Notes under the pieces: model-generated
Seen by the model: the letters and a program-made list of their open reading frames with translations, nothing else
What the model was told of the DNA's origin: nothing
Database searches by the model: none
Source of the DNA: Saccharibacillus qingshengii
GTDB lineage: Bacteria > Bacillota > Bacilli > Paenibacillales > Paenibacillaceae
DNA: 64,000 nucleotides
Reading direction: 5' to 3'
Assembly: GCF_013185195.1 (NCBI RefSeq)
Contig: NZ_JAAZWC010000005.1
Span: 1 to 64,000, forward strand
Shown here: positions 55,692 through 64,000 of the stretch, one piece after another
How positions within the stretch are numbered: position 1 is the first letter of the stretch
Layout of the letters: each line of letters begins with the position of its first letter
Made by a program: the position numbers and the translations under genes

Positions 55692-57551
55692 TTACAGATC
55701 CATCAGCCCGTAGACCTGTTTCTCCAGCTTTTTCTTGCTTTGTTCCAGCGCCTTGCGTGCCTGTTCGGAGCGGCGCAGCTCTTCGCGATATTCGGTCTGG
55801 AGCTTCTCGAGCCGATCGATTTCCGCTTCGAGGAAACCGATCCGTTCTTGCTCCGCCGCCACGACGTAACGCTCGCCCTGCCCCCATTCCCCGTCGGTAC
55901 GCAGCGCTTCTTCGGCCATTTGACCCAGCAAACGATCCTGCTTGCGCTTCAGATCGATCAAGCTGACGCTCGATGCCGCATAATTCAGCGTGTATTTGAT
56001 CAGCGCCGAGAAACCCTGACCGCGTTCCCGTCGGGAACTTTCCGCTTCTTCGATCCGGTGCCGGTTATCGGCATACTCTTTCAGCAGGTGATCGAACGAT
56101 TCGGAAATCGGCGGAAGCTGCATGCTGCTCACGCGCAGCTTGCTCACAAGCGATTCCCGGATATCCGTAATCCGCTTCTTGGAAGCCGCGCGCTCGGTAC
56201 GCGCCGCTTCCAGCTGCTCCGCGCAGCTGGCCGATTCGCGCTTATAATATTCGATGCGCGAATCTTCTTCCGCCAGCTCGCTCTTGAATGCGCCGTGCTG
56301 CTCCGCGCGGGAGCGCCACAAAGCCAGCAGCGAACCGTAATCCGCTTCGGTCTCATCTTCGGAGACCAGCTCCGGCAGAAACAGCTGTACGAGCAGCAGG
56401 GGCAGCCGGCGGCGCTGCGGATTCAGACTGCGATAAATCGCTTTGGGCGCGTTCTTCGCTCCGCCTCCGGGCAGCACATTCAAGAAAGCGGGACTCGCCG
56501 ATACGACCCGGAAACTGAGCCTGCGTCCGTACAATTCCGGCATCTCGCCGATCCCGAACAGCCCTTCCGCCGAAGCAAGCAGCGACATGACGGCTTCATA
56601 ATGCGCGCAGCCTCTCTGATGCTCCAGCGCGGCAAGCAGCAGCTTGACGCCGCTCGGCCGCAGCGGAGCAGCCGGCTCCGACGCCGCTTCGGGTTCTTCG
56701 AAGTCCTGCTCGGAACCCAGCAAAGATTCGTATTCGGCATCCGTCAATCCGGCACTTCCGAACGGTTCTTCGGCGGCTTCTTCGGTCTTGTTGAGGCGTA
56801 CCGGCGCTGCGGCCGGCTCCGAACCGGCGATCTGACTGTCTTCCCGGATGACATGTTCTTCTTCCACCGCTTCGTTTTGCGCAGCGGCGGCCGCCGGCGA
56901 TTCGGCAATGCCCGGCAGATCCAGTATCGGGTCCGTCTGTTCGCTGCCTCCGTACTCTTCCGCAGATCCGGTATCGCTTCGCGAGTAATCGAAGTCCGAT
57001 CCGGCCGTATCCGAGACATAGGAAGCTTCCGGCAGATCGGTCAGGTCTTCCGGAAGGAACGGTTCGATCCGCCGGATATACGCCTCCCATTCGGACTGAG
57101 GAGCCGCGTCCAGCAGACGTCCGAGCCCCTGGATCAGCTGTTCGTTCTGATAATCGATCAGCGCTTCCAGAGCGCTCGCTTCGGGATGTTCTTCCCGGTA
57201 AACGAAATACGCCCGGTCTTCTTCGGCTGCCCCGAGCTCGATATGTTCCACGATTCCTCCGGCAAATTCCTCCAGCTCGGCCGCCGTTGTCAGCGGCGCT
57301 CCGTGCAGACGCGAACGTTTGGCAAGTTCCAGCAGAATCGCAAGCCGCAGTTCGTCGTCGTTCCATTCCCGGTAGGCAAGCGCCTTCTCCTGCAGCTGAG
57401 CGGCGAACCGCTGGGGTTCGCGTTTGATCCAACCCCGAATCTTGGAAACGAGCAGTTCCTGAACCGCCGTGTCGCAGCACAGCACATAGACCAATCGAAG
57501 TTCGTCGCCGCCCAACTTGCACAATGCCTGGGCAAAAGTATGTCCGTACAT
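55692..57551 (-). CDS. hypothetical coiled-coil protein
   Basis: A 619-residue soluble protein that I do not recognise. Residues 1-185 are helical with conserved-looking ALCKLGGDELRLVYVLCCDTAVQELL. Residues about 185-310 are acidic and Ala-rich (low complexity). About 310-410 is a mixed domain (VKLLLAALEHQRGCAHYEAVMSLL, LYGRRLSFRVVS). About 415-619 is a long coiled coil ending YREELRRSEQARKALEQSKK. The ATG at 57551 follows AAAGGAGGG; a longer frame to 57620 lacks support. It is divergent from thrS. The layout (helical head, acidic linker, coiled coil) recalls the DUF2325 protein at 48500, but no clear homology was seen. Confidence 0.65.
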   Translation of the reverse strand: MYGHTFAQALCKLGGDELRLVYVLCCDTAVQELLVSKIRGWIKREPQRFAAQLQEKALAYREWNDDELRLAILLELAKRSRLHGAPLTTAAELEEFAGGIVEHIELGAAEEDRAYFVYREEHPEASALEALIDYQNEQLIQGLGRLLDAAPQSEWEAYIRRIEPFLPEDLTDLPEASYVSDTAGSDFDYSRSDTGSAEEYGGSEQTDPILDLPGIAESPAAAAAQNEAVEEEHVIREDSQIAGSEPAAAPVRLNKTEEAAEEPFGSAGLTDAEYESLLGSEQDFEEPEAASEPAAPLRPSGVKLLLAALEHQRGCAHYEAVMSLLASAEGLFGIGEMPELYGRRLSFRVVSASPAFLNVLPGGGAKNAPKAIYRSLNPQRRRLPLLLVQLFLPELVSEDETEADYGSLLALWRSRAEQHGAFKSELAEEDSRIEYYKRESASCAEQLEAARTERAASKKRITDIRESLVSKLRVSSMQLPPISESFDHLLKEYADNRHRIEEAESSRRERGQGFSALIKYTLNYAASSVSLIDLKRKQDRLLGQMAEEALRTDGEWGQGERYVVAAEQERIGFLEAEIDRLEKLQTEYREELRRSEQARKALEQSKKKLEKQVYGLMDL

Positions 57552-57649
57552 GACCCGCCCTCCTTTTATCCGTATCTGTTGTATACCTCCATCATAACCG
57601 CTGACAGGGGGTTCGTTCAAACTGCCGCGTCGCTTTCTTCTTTTTTCCC

Positions 57650-57678
57650 TTGACCTTTGCCGAACGGACGCCTATAAT
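57650..57678 (+). promoter_or_regulatory. sigma-A promoter of the thrS leader
   Basis: TTGACC (57650-57655), a 17-bp spacer and TATAAT (57673-57678). The transcript should begin near 57685. Confidence 0.85.
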
Positions 57679-57684
57679 TCAGAA

Positions 57685-58061
57685 TCAACGAAACATTCGG
57701 CTTTGACCGGAGTCAATATTCCCCGTGCGCACCGTCCAGAGAGAGAAGCGATTGCTGTGAGCTTCTTCGGTAAGCGGCCCGGAATTACCTCTCCGCAGCC
57801 GCGGAAGCGAACGCCGCGCCCGATGCCCGTCCTGAGTGGATGCGCACGGCGGCCGGTAGCCTCCGCCGACCGATCCCCGTTAACGGATCCCAAGTAAGGG
57901 TCACGGCTGTTTGCCCGGGAGCGTAAGCTTCCGGAGCCGGGATCGAATGAGGGTGGAACCACGAGCCGAGCGCACTCGTCCCTTTCCGGGGAGAGTGCGT
58001 TTTTGCGTTCTCCGGAAGATCGTCTGCGCTCGCCATCCCACTATACTTGGAGGAATGCAGC
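57685..58061 (+). ncRNA. T-box riboswitch leader of thrS
   Basis: The leader has the T-box core TGGAACCACG (57954-57963), preceded by GAGGG. A terminator hairpin follows (GCACTCGTCCC with GGGGAGAGTGC, about 57972-57998) with a T-run. A Stem I base is formed by GTGCGCA (about 57725) with TGCGCAC (about 57840). The specifier codon (a Thr ACN triplet is expected) could not be fixed by eye. Uncharged tRNA-Thr is the expected signal. Confidence 0.88.
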
Positions 58062-60026
58062 ATGTCCGAACAATTCCCATCCCTATCCGTGTCCCAAGAT
58101 CCATCCGCCTCGTCCTTGGTCGAAATCACATTTCCGAACGGCGATATCCGCCGGGTAGAAGCCGGTACATCCGTGCTCGAAATCGCCCGCTCCGCCGGCA
58201 CTTCGCTCGGCAAGAATGCGATCGCCGCCCGGCTGAACGGCATCCTCGTCGATCTGGGCGAAAAGGTGCGCGAATCTTCTGCGCTCGAGATTCTGCTTCC
58301 CGGCGACGAAGACAGTCTGCCGATCTACCGGCTCAGCGCCGCTCATCTGCTGGCCCAGGCGGTCAAACGGCGGTATGGCGATTCGGCGGTCAAGCTTGGC
58401 ATCGGCCTGCCGACCAAAGACGGTTTTTATTACGACTTCGAACTGCCTGCCGCTTTGTCCGCCGACGATCTGCCTGCGATCGAACGCGAGATGCGGAAGA
58501 TCGCCGAAGAAAATCTGCCTATCCGCCGGCGGGCCGTCGAACGCGAAGAAGCTCTGGCCTTTTTCCGGGAGCGCGGCGAATCGTTCAAGCTCGAAATGAT
58601 CGAAGATGCGCCGGAAGACGAGAGGTTCTCGCTGTATGAGCAGGGCGAATTCACGGATCTGGACCGCGGTCCGCATCTTCCGTCGACAGGGCGGCTCAAA
58701 GCGTTCAAACTGCTTGGCGTCGCCGGCGCCTACTGGCGCGGCGACTCGGACCGTCCGGTGCTGCAGCGGATTTACGGAGCCTCTTTCCCCCGCAAAGAAC
58801 AGCTCGACGACCATCTGCGCCTGCTGGAAGAAGCGAAGAAGCGCGATCACCGCAAGCTCGGGCGCGAACTGAAGCTGTTCATGTTCTCCGACGAAGCGCC
58901 GGGCATGCCTTTCTATCTGCCGAACGGGATGCTGCTGCGGACCGAACTCGAAAACTTCTCGCGAGGCATGCAGCTTCGCAGCGGCTACGACGAAGTGCGC
59001 TCGCCGTTCATGATGAACCGCCGCCTGTGGGAAGAATCCGGGCACTGGGACCATTACAAAGACAATATGTATTTTTCCGAAGTCGACGACGAAGCGTTCG
59101 CGCTCAAACCGATGAACTGCCCGGGCCATATGCTGATGTACAAAAACGAGCTGCGCTCCTACCGCGATCTGCCGATCCGGATGATGGAGTTCGGCCAGGT
59201 GCACCGCCACGAATATTCGGGTGCGCTCAGCGGCCTCATGCGGGTGCGGACATTCTGCCAAGACGACGCGCATTTGTTTGTCCGGCCGAACCAGATCGAA
59301 GAAGAAATCGGCAAAGTGATGGATCTGATCGACGGCATGTACCGCGTATTCGGCTTCGATTACCGGATCGAATTGTCGACGCGTCCCGACGATTCCATGG
59401 GTTCGCAGGAGCTGTGGGACGAAGCGGAGAACGCACTGCGCCATGTGCTGGATGACCGCGGGGCCGAGTATCGGCTGAACGAAGGCGACGGCGCTTTCTA
59501 CGGACCGAAGATCGATTACCATGTGCTCGATGCGCTTGGCCGGAGCTGGCAGTGCGGCACGATCCAGCTCGATTTCCAGATGCCGGAGAAATTCGATCTG
59601 TCGTATATCGGCGAAGACGGTTCAAAACACCGGCCGGTCGTGATCCATCGGGCCATCTACGGTTCGATCGACCGCTTTATCGGCATTCTGATCGAGCATT
59701 ATGCCGGTGCGTTCCCGCTGTGGCTGTCGCCGGTTCAGGTGCGGGTGCTGCCGGTATCGGCCCATTACGACGACTACGCGTTCGAAGTTCGCAAGATGCT
59801 GCGGGATGCGGATCTTCGGGCCGAAGCCGATGTCGGCAGCAGCAAGCTCGGTTACAAGATGCGTTCGGCCCAGCAGGATAAGGTGCCGTACATTTTCGTA
59901 GTCGGGGAAAAAGAACGGGAATCCGGCAGCGTCAACGTACGGCGCTACGACAACGACGCGCAGATCCTGATGCCGTTTGGCGAGATCGCCGCGCAGCTGT
60001 CGGAAGAAATCCGGACTCGGCAGTAG
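58062..60026 (+). CDS. thrS: threonyl-tRNA synthetase
   Basis: A 654-residue class II synthetase. The N-terminal TGS domain is at about 14-75 (VEITFPNGDIRRVEAGTSVLEIA). The editing domain (about 75-235) carries the HxxxH/Cys-type site: SAAHLLAQAVKR and DLDRGPHLPSTGRLKAFKLL. The catalytic core (about 260-535) has motif 2 in MEFGQVHRHEYSGALSGLMRVRTF and zinc ligands including the Cys of PMNCPGHM. The anticodon-binding domain (about 545-650) has PVQVRVLPVS. The ATG at 58062 follows TTGGAGG. The Cys of the editing site is not obvious; it otherwise looks normal. Confidence 0.95.
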   Translation: MSEQFPSLSVSQDPSASSLVEITFPNGDIRRVEAGTSVLEIARSAGTSLGKNAIAARLNGILVDLGEKVRESSALEILLPGDEDSLPIYRLSAAHLLAQAVKRRYGDSAVKLGIGLPTKDGFYYDFELPAALSADDLPAIEREMRKIAEENLPIRRRAVEREEALAFFRERGESFKLEMIEDAPEDERFSLYEQGEFTDLDRGPHLPSTGRLKAFKLLGVAGAYWRGDSDRPVLQRIYGASFPRKEQLDDHLRLLEEAKKRDHRKLGRELKLFMFSDEAPGMPFYLPNGMLLRTELENFSRGMQLRSGYDEVRSPFMMNRRLWEESGHWDHYKDNMYFSEVDDEAFALKPMNCPGHMLMYKNELRSYRDLPIRMMEFGQVHRHEYSGALSGLMRVRTFCQDDAHLFVRPNQIEEEIGKVMDLIDGMYRVFGFDYRIELSTRPDDSMGSQELWDEAENALRHVLDDRGAEYRLNEGDGAFYGPKIDYHVLDALGRSWQCGTIQLDFQMPEKFDLSYIGEDGSKHRPVVIHRAIYGSIDRFIGILIEHYAGAFPLWLSPVQVRVLPVSAHYDDYAFEVRKMLRDADLRAEADVGSSKLGYKMRSAQQDKVPYIFVVGEKERESGSVNVRRYDNDAQILMPFGEIAAQLSEEIRTRQ

Positions 60027-60163
60027 GATGCCTGCTTTTCTGCCTGCGGCAGGGTCCGCCGAAACCACGAAGGAAGCGGCTGTCCGCCGGCTTTATCGAT
60101 GAAACTGCATCACGGACAACGAAAACGGCAAAACCGATCCGAAGCTTCCTCCTTTAAAACGCC

Positions 60164-60201
60164 AAAAAGCTCTCCCGCCTAAACATGCGGGAGAGCTTTT
60201 T
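60164..60201. terminator. bidirectional terminator between thrS and the secreted helical protein gene
   Basis: AAAAAGCTCTCCCGC-CTAAACAT-GCGGGAGAGCTTTTT is a perfect hairpin flanked by A and T runs. Confidence 0.92.
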
Positions 60202-60225
60202 CAATTATTGGTAAAGTGCCTGGAC

Positions 60226-61440
60226 TTAAGAATTCCGGCTGTTCTTGAACTCCGTTACCGCCGCGGCAAGCTTCGTACGCGCTTCCTTGAGCGGTTCGAT
60301 CGTTTTCGATGTCTTGAGCGAACGTTCCGCTTTGCCGATCGCGCGTTTGAGCGTGCCGATCTTCGACGCGCCGTACTGCCCTTTTTCTTTGCCTGCGGGA
60401 GAATCGAGCAGCGGCCGCGCCTGAACGATTTCTTCCGCCAGCGTCAGTCCTTCGTTCAGGGCATCGTAAGTGACTTTTACACTTGCCTGAGCGGCATCGA
60501 GTGCATTTTTGCCGGAAGAACGTTCCAGCGCCGAGGCCAACGACTTCGCGGATACGTCATATGCTTTCTTCAGCTTGTCCGCCGCTTTGGCATAAGAGCC
60601 GGCCGCTTCCGTACGCGCTTTGATGTTCGCTTCGTACTGCTTCAGCACGGTGCTGTAATCCGCCGGATTAAACGATTGGATATCGTTCGCTTCGGCAGAA
60701 CGCAGCAGGAAATATTTATAGGCCGACAAAGCGCCCGCTTCCGTAGAATTGGCGTTCAGGCGAGCTTGGGCTTCTCTCAGTCCTTGCAGCGCCAGCTTGC
60801 CGGATGCGTCCAGGTCGCTCTCGCTGCGTCCGTTTAGAATTTGGGTCTGGGCTTTGGCCAGTGCGCTCGCAATCGTGTTGGCTCCGCCAAGCGCTTCGTC
60901 GTTGTAACGGTCGATCGCTTCTTCGAGCTTACGCGAAGACGAGAAGACCCGGTCCGCCGGTGCATTCGGATCGGAGAAGACTTCGGTCGCCCGGTTGCGC
61001 GCTTCGATCAGTTTGATCGACTGCTTCTCGGCCGCGCCGAAAGCGAGGTATTGTTCGGTTTTGAGACTCATGATCTGCAGCTGGAGCAGTGCGCTGCGCG
61101 AAGCGGATGCCGATGCCTTCTTCGGATCAACCGAGATGATCGGCAGAACCACTTCGGCGTTACCTGCTGTCGAGCCGGAAGACGTACGGATTTGGGTCGG
61201 CTGAAGGTTCGGCGATACGGAAGACGTGTTCGTTAAAGACGTATTTACGGCTGCCGAAGACGGCTGCACCTTCTGCGCCGTATAGGCGGAAGACGTTTGC
61301 GTCTGCGCCGATTCCGTACGGGAACCGGCTGATTCGTCGGCGAATACCTGCGGCAGAGCGTACACGCCTCCTGCCGCTACGACCGTTGCCAATACGGCAA
61401 ACGGCCACTTTTTCGCTTTTCCGGGCTGCTTGTTGTCCAT
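60226..61440 (-). CDS. secreted helical protein of unknown function
   Basis: A 404-residue protein with an N-terminal basic segment and hydrophobic stretch (about 13-34, FAVLATVVAAGGVYALPQVFA), likely cleaved after the VFA. A Ser/Thr/Gln-rich linker follows (about 36-105), and then an all-helical part (about 110-400) rich in Ala, Lys and Glu with repeated 20-30-residue helices (RNRATEVFSDP, REAQARLNANSTEAG, KAADKLKKAYD, KIGTLKRAIGKAERSLK). It resembles cell-surface FIVAR-like helical proteins, but no domain was firmly recognised. RBS GGGAGG precedes the ATG. A TGTACA-type repeat lies just upstream. Confidence 0.7.
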   Translation of the reverse strand: MDNKQPGKAKKWPFAVLATVVAAGGVYALPQVFADESAGSRTESAQTQTSSAYTAQKVQPSSAAVNTSLTNTSSVSPNLQPTQIRTSSGSTAGNAEVVLPIISVDPKKASASASRSALLQLQIMSLKTEQYLAFGAAEKQSIKLIEARNRATEVFSDPNAPADRVFSSSRKLEEAIDRYNDEALGGANTIASALAKAQTQILNGRSESDLDASGKLALQGLREAQARLNANSTEAGALSAYKYFLLRSAEANDIQSFNPADYSTVLKQYEANIKARTEAAGSYAKAADKLKKAYDVSAKSLASALERSSGKNALDAAQASVKVTYDALNEGLTLAEEIVQARPLLDSPAGKEKGQYGASKIGTLKRAIGKAERSLKTSKTIEPLKEARTKLAAAVTEFKNSRNS

Positions 61441-61456
61441 CTTGATGCCTCCCTTA

Positions 61457-61473
61457 TGTACAACTTCTGTACA
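61457..61473 (-). promoter_or_regulatory. TGTACA inverted repeat upstream of the secreted helical protein gene
   Basis: TGTACA-n5-TGTACA is a symmetric repeat 17-33 nt before the ATG, lying over or next to the RBS region. A perfect Shine-Dalgarno sequence, AAAGGAGGT (61487-61495), lies farther upstream with no clear start codon. It could be an operator or a small-leader-peptide remnant. Confidence 0.35.
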
Positions 61474-61657
61474 GTAGTATGGTTCTACCTCCTTTAAACC
61501 AATAAAGTGGCCGCGAACCGAAAAAAGCCCCTTCTTTTCAGAAAAGGTTTGAAAAATTTCTTCAATAAAGTAACGTAGGACAGCCGGGTAGTCGAATCTG
61601 CAACCTTAAAGGAGGCGCCAACGTCAGAAAAATAACCGTAAAGGAGCTGATATTCGT

Positions 61658-62074
61658 ATGAGAAGATCGCGTGCCCTCGTAGGCCTGTCTATGCTGATCG
61701 GGCTGGCCGTTTCCGGCCTGTCGGGATGCACGGAAGACAAGCTGCCCGTTGTACAGCCGCAGGTAACGCAGGAATCTGCCCAGCAGATCCCGGAGCAAAC
61801 GGACGAGATGAAGATGCGCCAAATCGCTTGGAACGGTATCCATGAGAACTCCAAGGATACGCTGACGATCGATTGGCGGGAAGCGGAAGTGTCCGTTATC
61901 GACGGGACCGACGTTCCGTATCCTCTGATGAGATCCACCCTGAAGCAGGAGAACATCCCGTCCCGCGTGGTACAGGTGATTTTCCCGACAACGCAGGATG
62001 CGGTACTCGGGAAGATCATCGTGTATATCGATCCGTCCACCCAAGACACCATCGGGCTGGCGCCGCGCAAGTAA
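61658..62074 (+). CDS. small lipoprotein
   Basis: A 138-residue exported lipoprotein. The basic start MRRSRALVG, hydrophobic core LSMLIGLAVSGLSG and lipobox LSGC (Cys24) are clear. The mature part has no recognised domain; KIIVYIDPSTQDTIGLAPRK at the end is distinctive. RBS AAAGGAG precedes the ATG. It is divergent from the secreted helical protein, and a terminator follows. Function unknown. Confidence 0.8.
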   Translation: MRRSRALVGLSMLIGLAVSGLSGCTEDKLPVVQPQVTQESAQQIPEQTDEMKMRQIAWNGIHENSKDTLTIDWREAEVSVIDGTDVPYPLMRSTLKQENIPSRVVQVIFPTTQDAVLGKIIVYIDPSTQDTIGLAPRK

Positions 62075-62082
62075 TGGCTGGC

Positions 62083-62132
62083 AAAAACCCATGCGCGAGC
62101 GTCACTGCGACGGTCTGCATGGGCCTTTTTTT
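62083..62132. terminator. terminator after the small lipoprotein gene
   Basis: CCCATGC pairs with GCATGGG across a GC-rich loop with its own pairing. It is followed by seven T and preceded by AAAAA, so it may also serve the small gene on the other strand. Confidence 0.8.
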
Positions 62133-62140
62133 GGGGAAAA

Positions 62141-62323
62141 TCAGTTGTGCGATCTGCCGGAATCCGAATCGGAAGCGTGATCGTCGGCATGCGTCTCGGC
62201 CTGGGACAGCACCGAACCCGCCAGCGATTTGGCCTTTTTCTCGGACGTTTTGTCGTGAAGCACTTTGGCCGCCAATGCGGACATCTTCTTCGAAGAATGC
62301 TTGCCGTCATGGTTGTTGGACAT
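62141..62323 (-). CDS. small conserved hypothetical protein
   Basis: A 60-residue protein starting MSNNHDGKHSSKKMSALAAKVL and continuing KSLAGSVLSQAETH. This Ser/Ala/Lys-rich AAKVL...KSLAGSVLSQ pattern recurs in short conserved proteins of bacilli without a known function. There is no membrane segment. The ATG at 62323 follows GGGAGGTG. It lies 83 bp after the stop of the SMC-like gene on the same strand and may be cotranscribed with it. Confidence 0.72.
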   Translation of the reverse strand: MSNNHDGKHSSKKMSALAAKVLHDKTSEKKAKSLAGSVLSQAETHADDHASDSDSGRSHN

Positions 62324-62406
62324 CCGTATCACCTCCCTATGCTAAGCAATAACCGGATTGGGTTGAGGGAAAACATGGAAGAGGGATTCTGGGATCGGAA
62401 TTTTCC

Positions 62407-64000
62407 TTAAAATAATTCCATCTGTTTGGGTTTGCCTAAATAGGCCATCGATTCCGGTTCCAGATCTCGAAAATAAGCCTGATTCATACTCTGGTGCGCA
62501 TCTACAATCTGTTTGCCTGAATCCCCTGCCACGTTTCTCAGCCTGCAGCTGTATAGAACTGGAAAGTAATCACGTAAGAATTTGCCTTCTGCATGCGCGG
62601 TCAGGGCAATCATCTGAAACCCTAATTGCTCGGCGATATAGAAAACAGGACTCAGTACGTGTTCGCTGGAAGCTTTGCCGAACGGATTGTCGAGGATCAC
62701 GGATCGATGCCTTGCCATCTTGCTCTGAATCGGCTGCCGCTTTTCGGCTACGTAATTGAGCAAACCCAGGAAAAGCGCCATATTCTTGCTCCAGCGTTCG
62801 CCTCCGGACCAGGAGTTCGACGTTTCCCAGCTGTATGCGGCAGACGTTACCCGATTGTCATTGCTCACTTTGCGGCATTGAATACGGATCGCATTGTCGC
62901 CCAGTACTTTGAGCAGCAGCTGCCTCGAATCAAGCCACTTTTCAAGTTCCTTACGCACAAGTGCATCTTGAGGCTCCCCGTGCTCATCTACATATTTTGA
63001 TCCTTCCAATTGTCGGCTGATCCACTCGATATGATCCTGGATTTTCTCACGGGCAATTTTCTCTTCCCACTGCGGAATTCGGAACGAATAAATTTCTTTG
63101 GTTCCTTCGCTTGTTTTGACTCTCGTCTTTTTCGGAATTTCGCCAAGCTCTTGGGCAAGCTGCTTTAAATGATCATGAATGTGAGTGATATAATGCTGCA
63201 GCTTTTTATCTTCGGCCTGCTTCTCAATTTCGGCAATCTGGCTGGCTCGCAGCAAGTTTCGCTTGAGAGATTGTTCGAATTCCTGCAGCTCAGTGTATTC
63301 TTGTTTATCGGCGACTCCGTTTTTGGCCATCTGACTTTGCTTGAGATCCGCAACCTGTTTGTCGCAAAAATCGATAAACCGCTTTTTGCTTGCTTCGGCT
63401 CTGCGCTTTTCTTCGTCGACTTTGCGCTTTTGTTCTTCAAGCCCATTTACAGCAGCTTTGCTGCGTTCAAACATATCGTACAACCAGTCGTTTTGTTCGG
63501 ACAAAGACAGTTCGGCAGACTCCGTTTTTAGTGCCGGGTTTTCGATGTCATGCACCCGAAGCTGCGGCAGCCATACTTCGCGGGCTTTGGAAATACCGGC
63601 ATGCTGTTTTCGGGCTGCTGCCATGAGCTCGTTCAGACGATCTTCCTCTCGCTCCAAATGCCGCTTTTCCTCGACTGTCCGTTCTTCCACGCGGCTTAAC
63701 GGTTCTAGGAAACCCATCGGCTCTTGGCCGTCGAACTGCTCTTTATATCGTTGTTGCTCCGATTTCAAAATTCCGGACTGCTGTTGATAATCCTCGTTTC
63801 TCCGTTCTTTTTCCGATAAGAGTAAGGCTCGTTTTTCTGTGCTGATTTGAAGCTTGTTCGACAATTCTTCAAGATACTCCTCCGCGTACAAAGGAAGTTC
63901 AAGAGCCCGATCCAGATAAGGATATTTCTGAAGATTGCGCTTCATCGCTTTGTTCGCTTGCTCCTCCTCTATACGATAGCGCTCAATCTCCCGTTCTTGG
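62407..64000 (-). CDS. SMC-like coiled-coil ATPase, C-terminal part (truncated by window edge)
   Basis: The reading frame stays open to the window end, beyond the internal ATG at 63945, so this is the C-terminal ~530 residues of a longer protein. It is mostly coiled coil (to about residue 330 of the visible part), then an ABC-type head. The signature is WSGGERWSKNMALFLGLLNY, with Walker B and D-loop VILDNPFGKASSEHVLSPV, and then MIALTAHAEG. The usual catalytic Glu after the Walker B Asp is Asn here. The Walker A half is outside. MukB/MksB/JetC-like ATPases have this layout. Family and role are inferred, not proven. Confidence 0.7.
   Translation of the reverse strand, partial: QEREIERYRIEEEQANKAMKRNLQKYPYLDRALELPLYAEEYLEELSNKLQISTEKRALLLSEKERRNEDYQQQSGILKSEQQRYKEQFDGQEPMGFLEPLSRVEERTVEEKRHLEREEDRLNELMAAARKQHAGISKAREVWLPQLRVHDIENPALKTESAELSLSEQNDWLYDMFERSKAAVNGLEEQKRKVDEEKRRAEASKKRFIDFCDKQVADLKQSQMAKNGVADKQEYTELQEFEQSLKRNLLRASQIAEIEKQAEDKKLQHYITHIHDHLKQLAQELGEIPKKTRVKTSEGTKEIYSFRIPQWEEKIAREKIQDHIEWISRQLEGSKYVDEHGEPQDALVRKELEKWLDSRQLLLKVLGDNAIRIQCRKVSNDNRVTSAAYSWETSNSWSGGERWSKNMALFLGLLNYVAEKRQPIQSKMARHRSVILDNPFGKASSEHVLSPVFYIAEQLGFQMIALTAHAEGKFLRDYFPVLYSCRLRNVAGDSGKQIVDAHQSMNQAYFRDLEPESMAYLGKPKQMELF

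Noticed and set aside
62141-64000. Canonical Wadjet (JetABCD) locus
   Set aside because: JetD should follow JetC, but only a 60-residue unrelated protein follows here. Only the general SMC-like assignment is kept.

Overview
The window reads as the chromosome of a moderately GC-rich, low-branching Firmicute of the Paenibacillaceae (Paenibacillus/Saccharibacillus type). The support is AGGAGG-type ribosome binding sites, sigma-A promoters, two T-box leaders, Bacillus-like MntR, Zur, Fnr and YidD proteins, and several secreted proteins with the copper-amine-oxidase-N stalk domain common in Paenibacillus. The genus is an inference. No rRNA, tRNA or CRISPR array was seen.

Layout. 1-1009: right part of an IS3-family element with its frameshift site. 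1069-2655: secreted GHL10-type glycosidase. 2864-9584: a metal-homeostasis block (mntR, znuABC, zur-yidD) with metG and its T-box leader between. The znu promoter carries a Zur-like operator and zur is 3 kb away. 9767-12184: large secreted PKD protein. 12397-19875: anaerobic fermentation block (pflA, pflB, adhE and divergent fnr) with FNR-like boxes at pflB, adhE and fnr. 19928-21910: DUF4430-like membrane protein, HxlR regulator and a family-4-like uracil-DNA glycosylase. 22160-28038: a five-gene sugar-catabolism operon (two Gfo/Idh/MocA dehydrogenases, two TIM-barrel epimerases, ThuA) under a divergent AraC regulator. 28149-34571: mixed housekeeping and stress genes (Gfo/Idh, MsrAB, FMN reductase, YitT, a short Crp-like protein and a WYL regulator). 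34722-43411: SDR, serine hydrolase, LLM flavoprotein, aspA, OsmC, ald and DAHP synthase/chorismate mutase. 43523-53478: serpin lipoprotein with an abnormal start, five-PAS hybrid kinase, coiled-coil/DUF2325 protein, AAA+ ATPase and amidohydrolase. 53745-62323: secreted beta-propeller protein, a pair of inverted 108-bp palindromic repeats, a coiled-coil protein, thrS with its T-box, and small secreted or unknown proteins. 62407-64000: C-terminal part of a coiled-coil SMC-like ATPase that runs off the window edge.

Most noteworthy: (1) the two head-to-head 108-bp elements at 55403-55616; (2) the truncated SMC-like ATPase, possibly part of an MksB/Wadjet-like system continuing beyond 64000; (3) a serpin whose lipoprotein signal is in frame with a strong SD but begins at ATC; (4) FNR boxes placed at -41.5 and -71.5 upstream of pflB; (5) the ThuA/Gfo/epimerase operon, a candidate 3-keto-sugar pathway.
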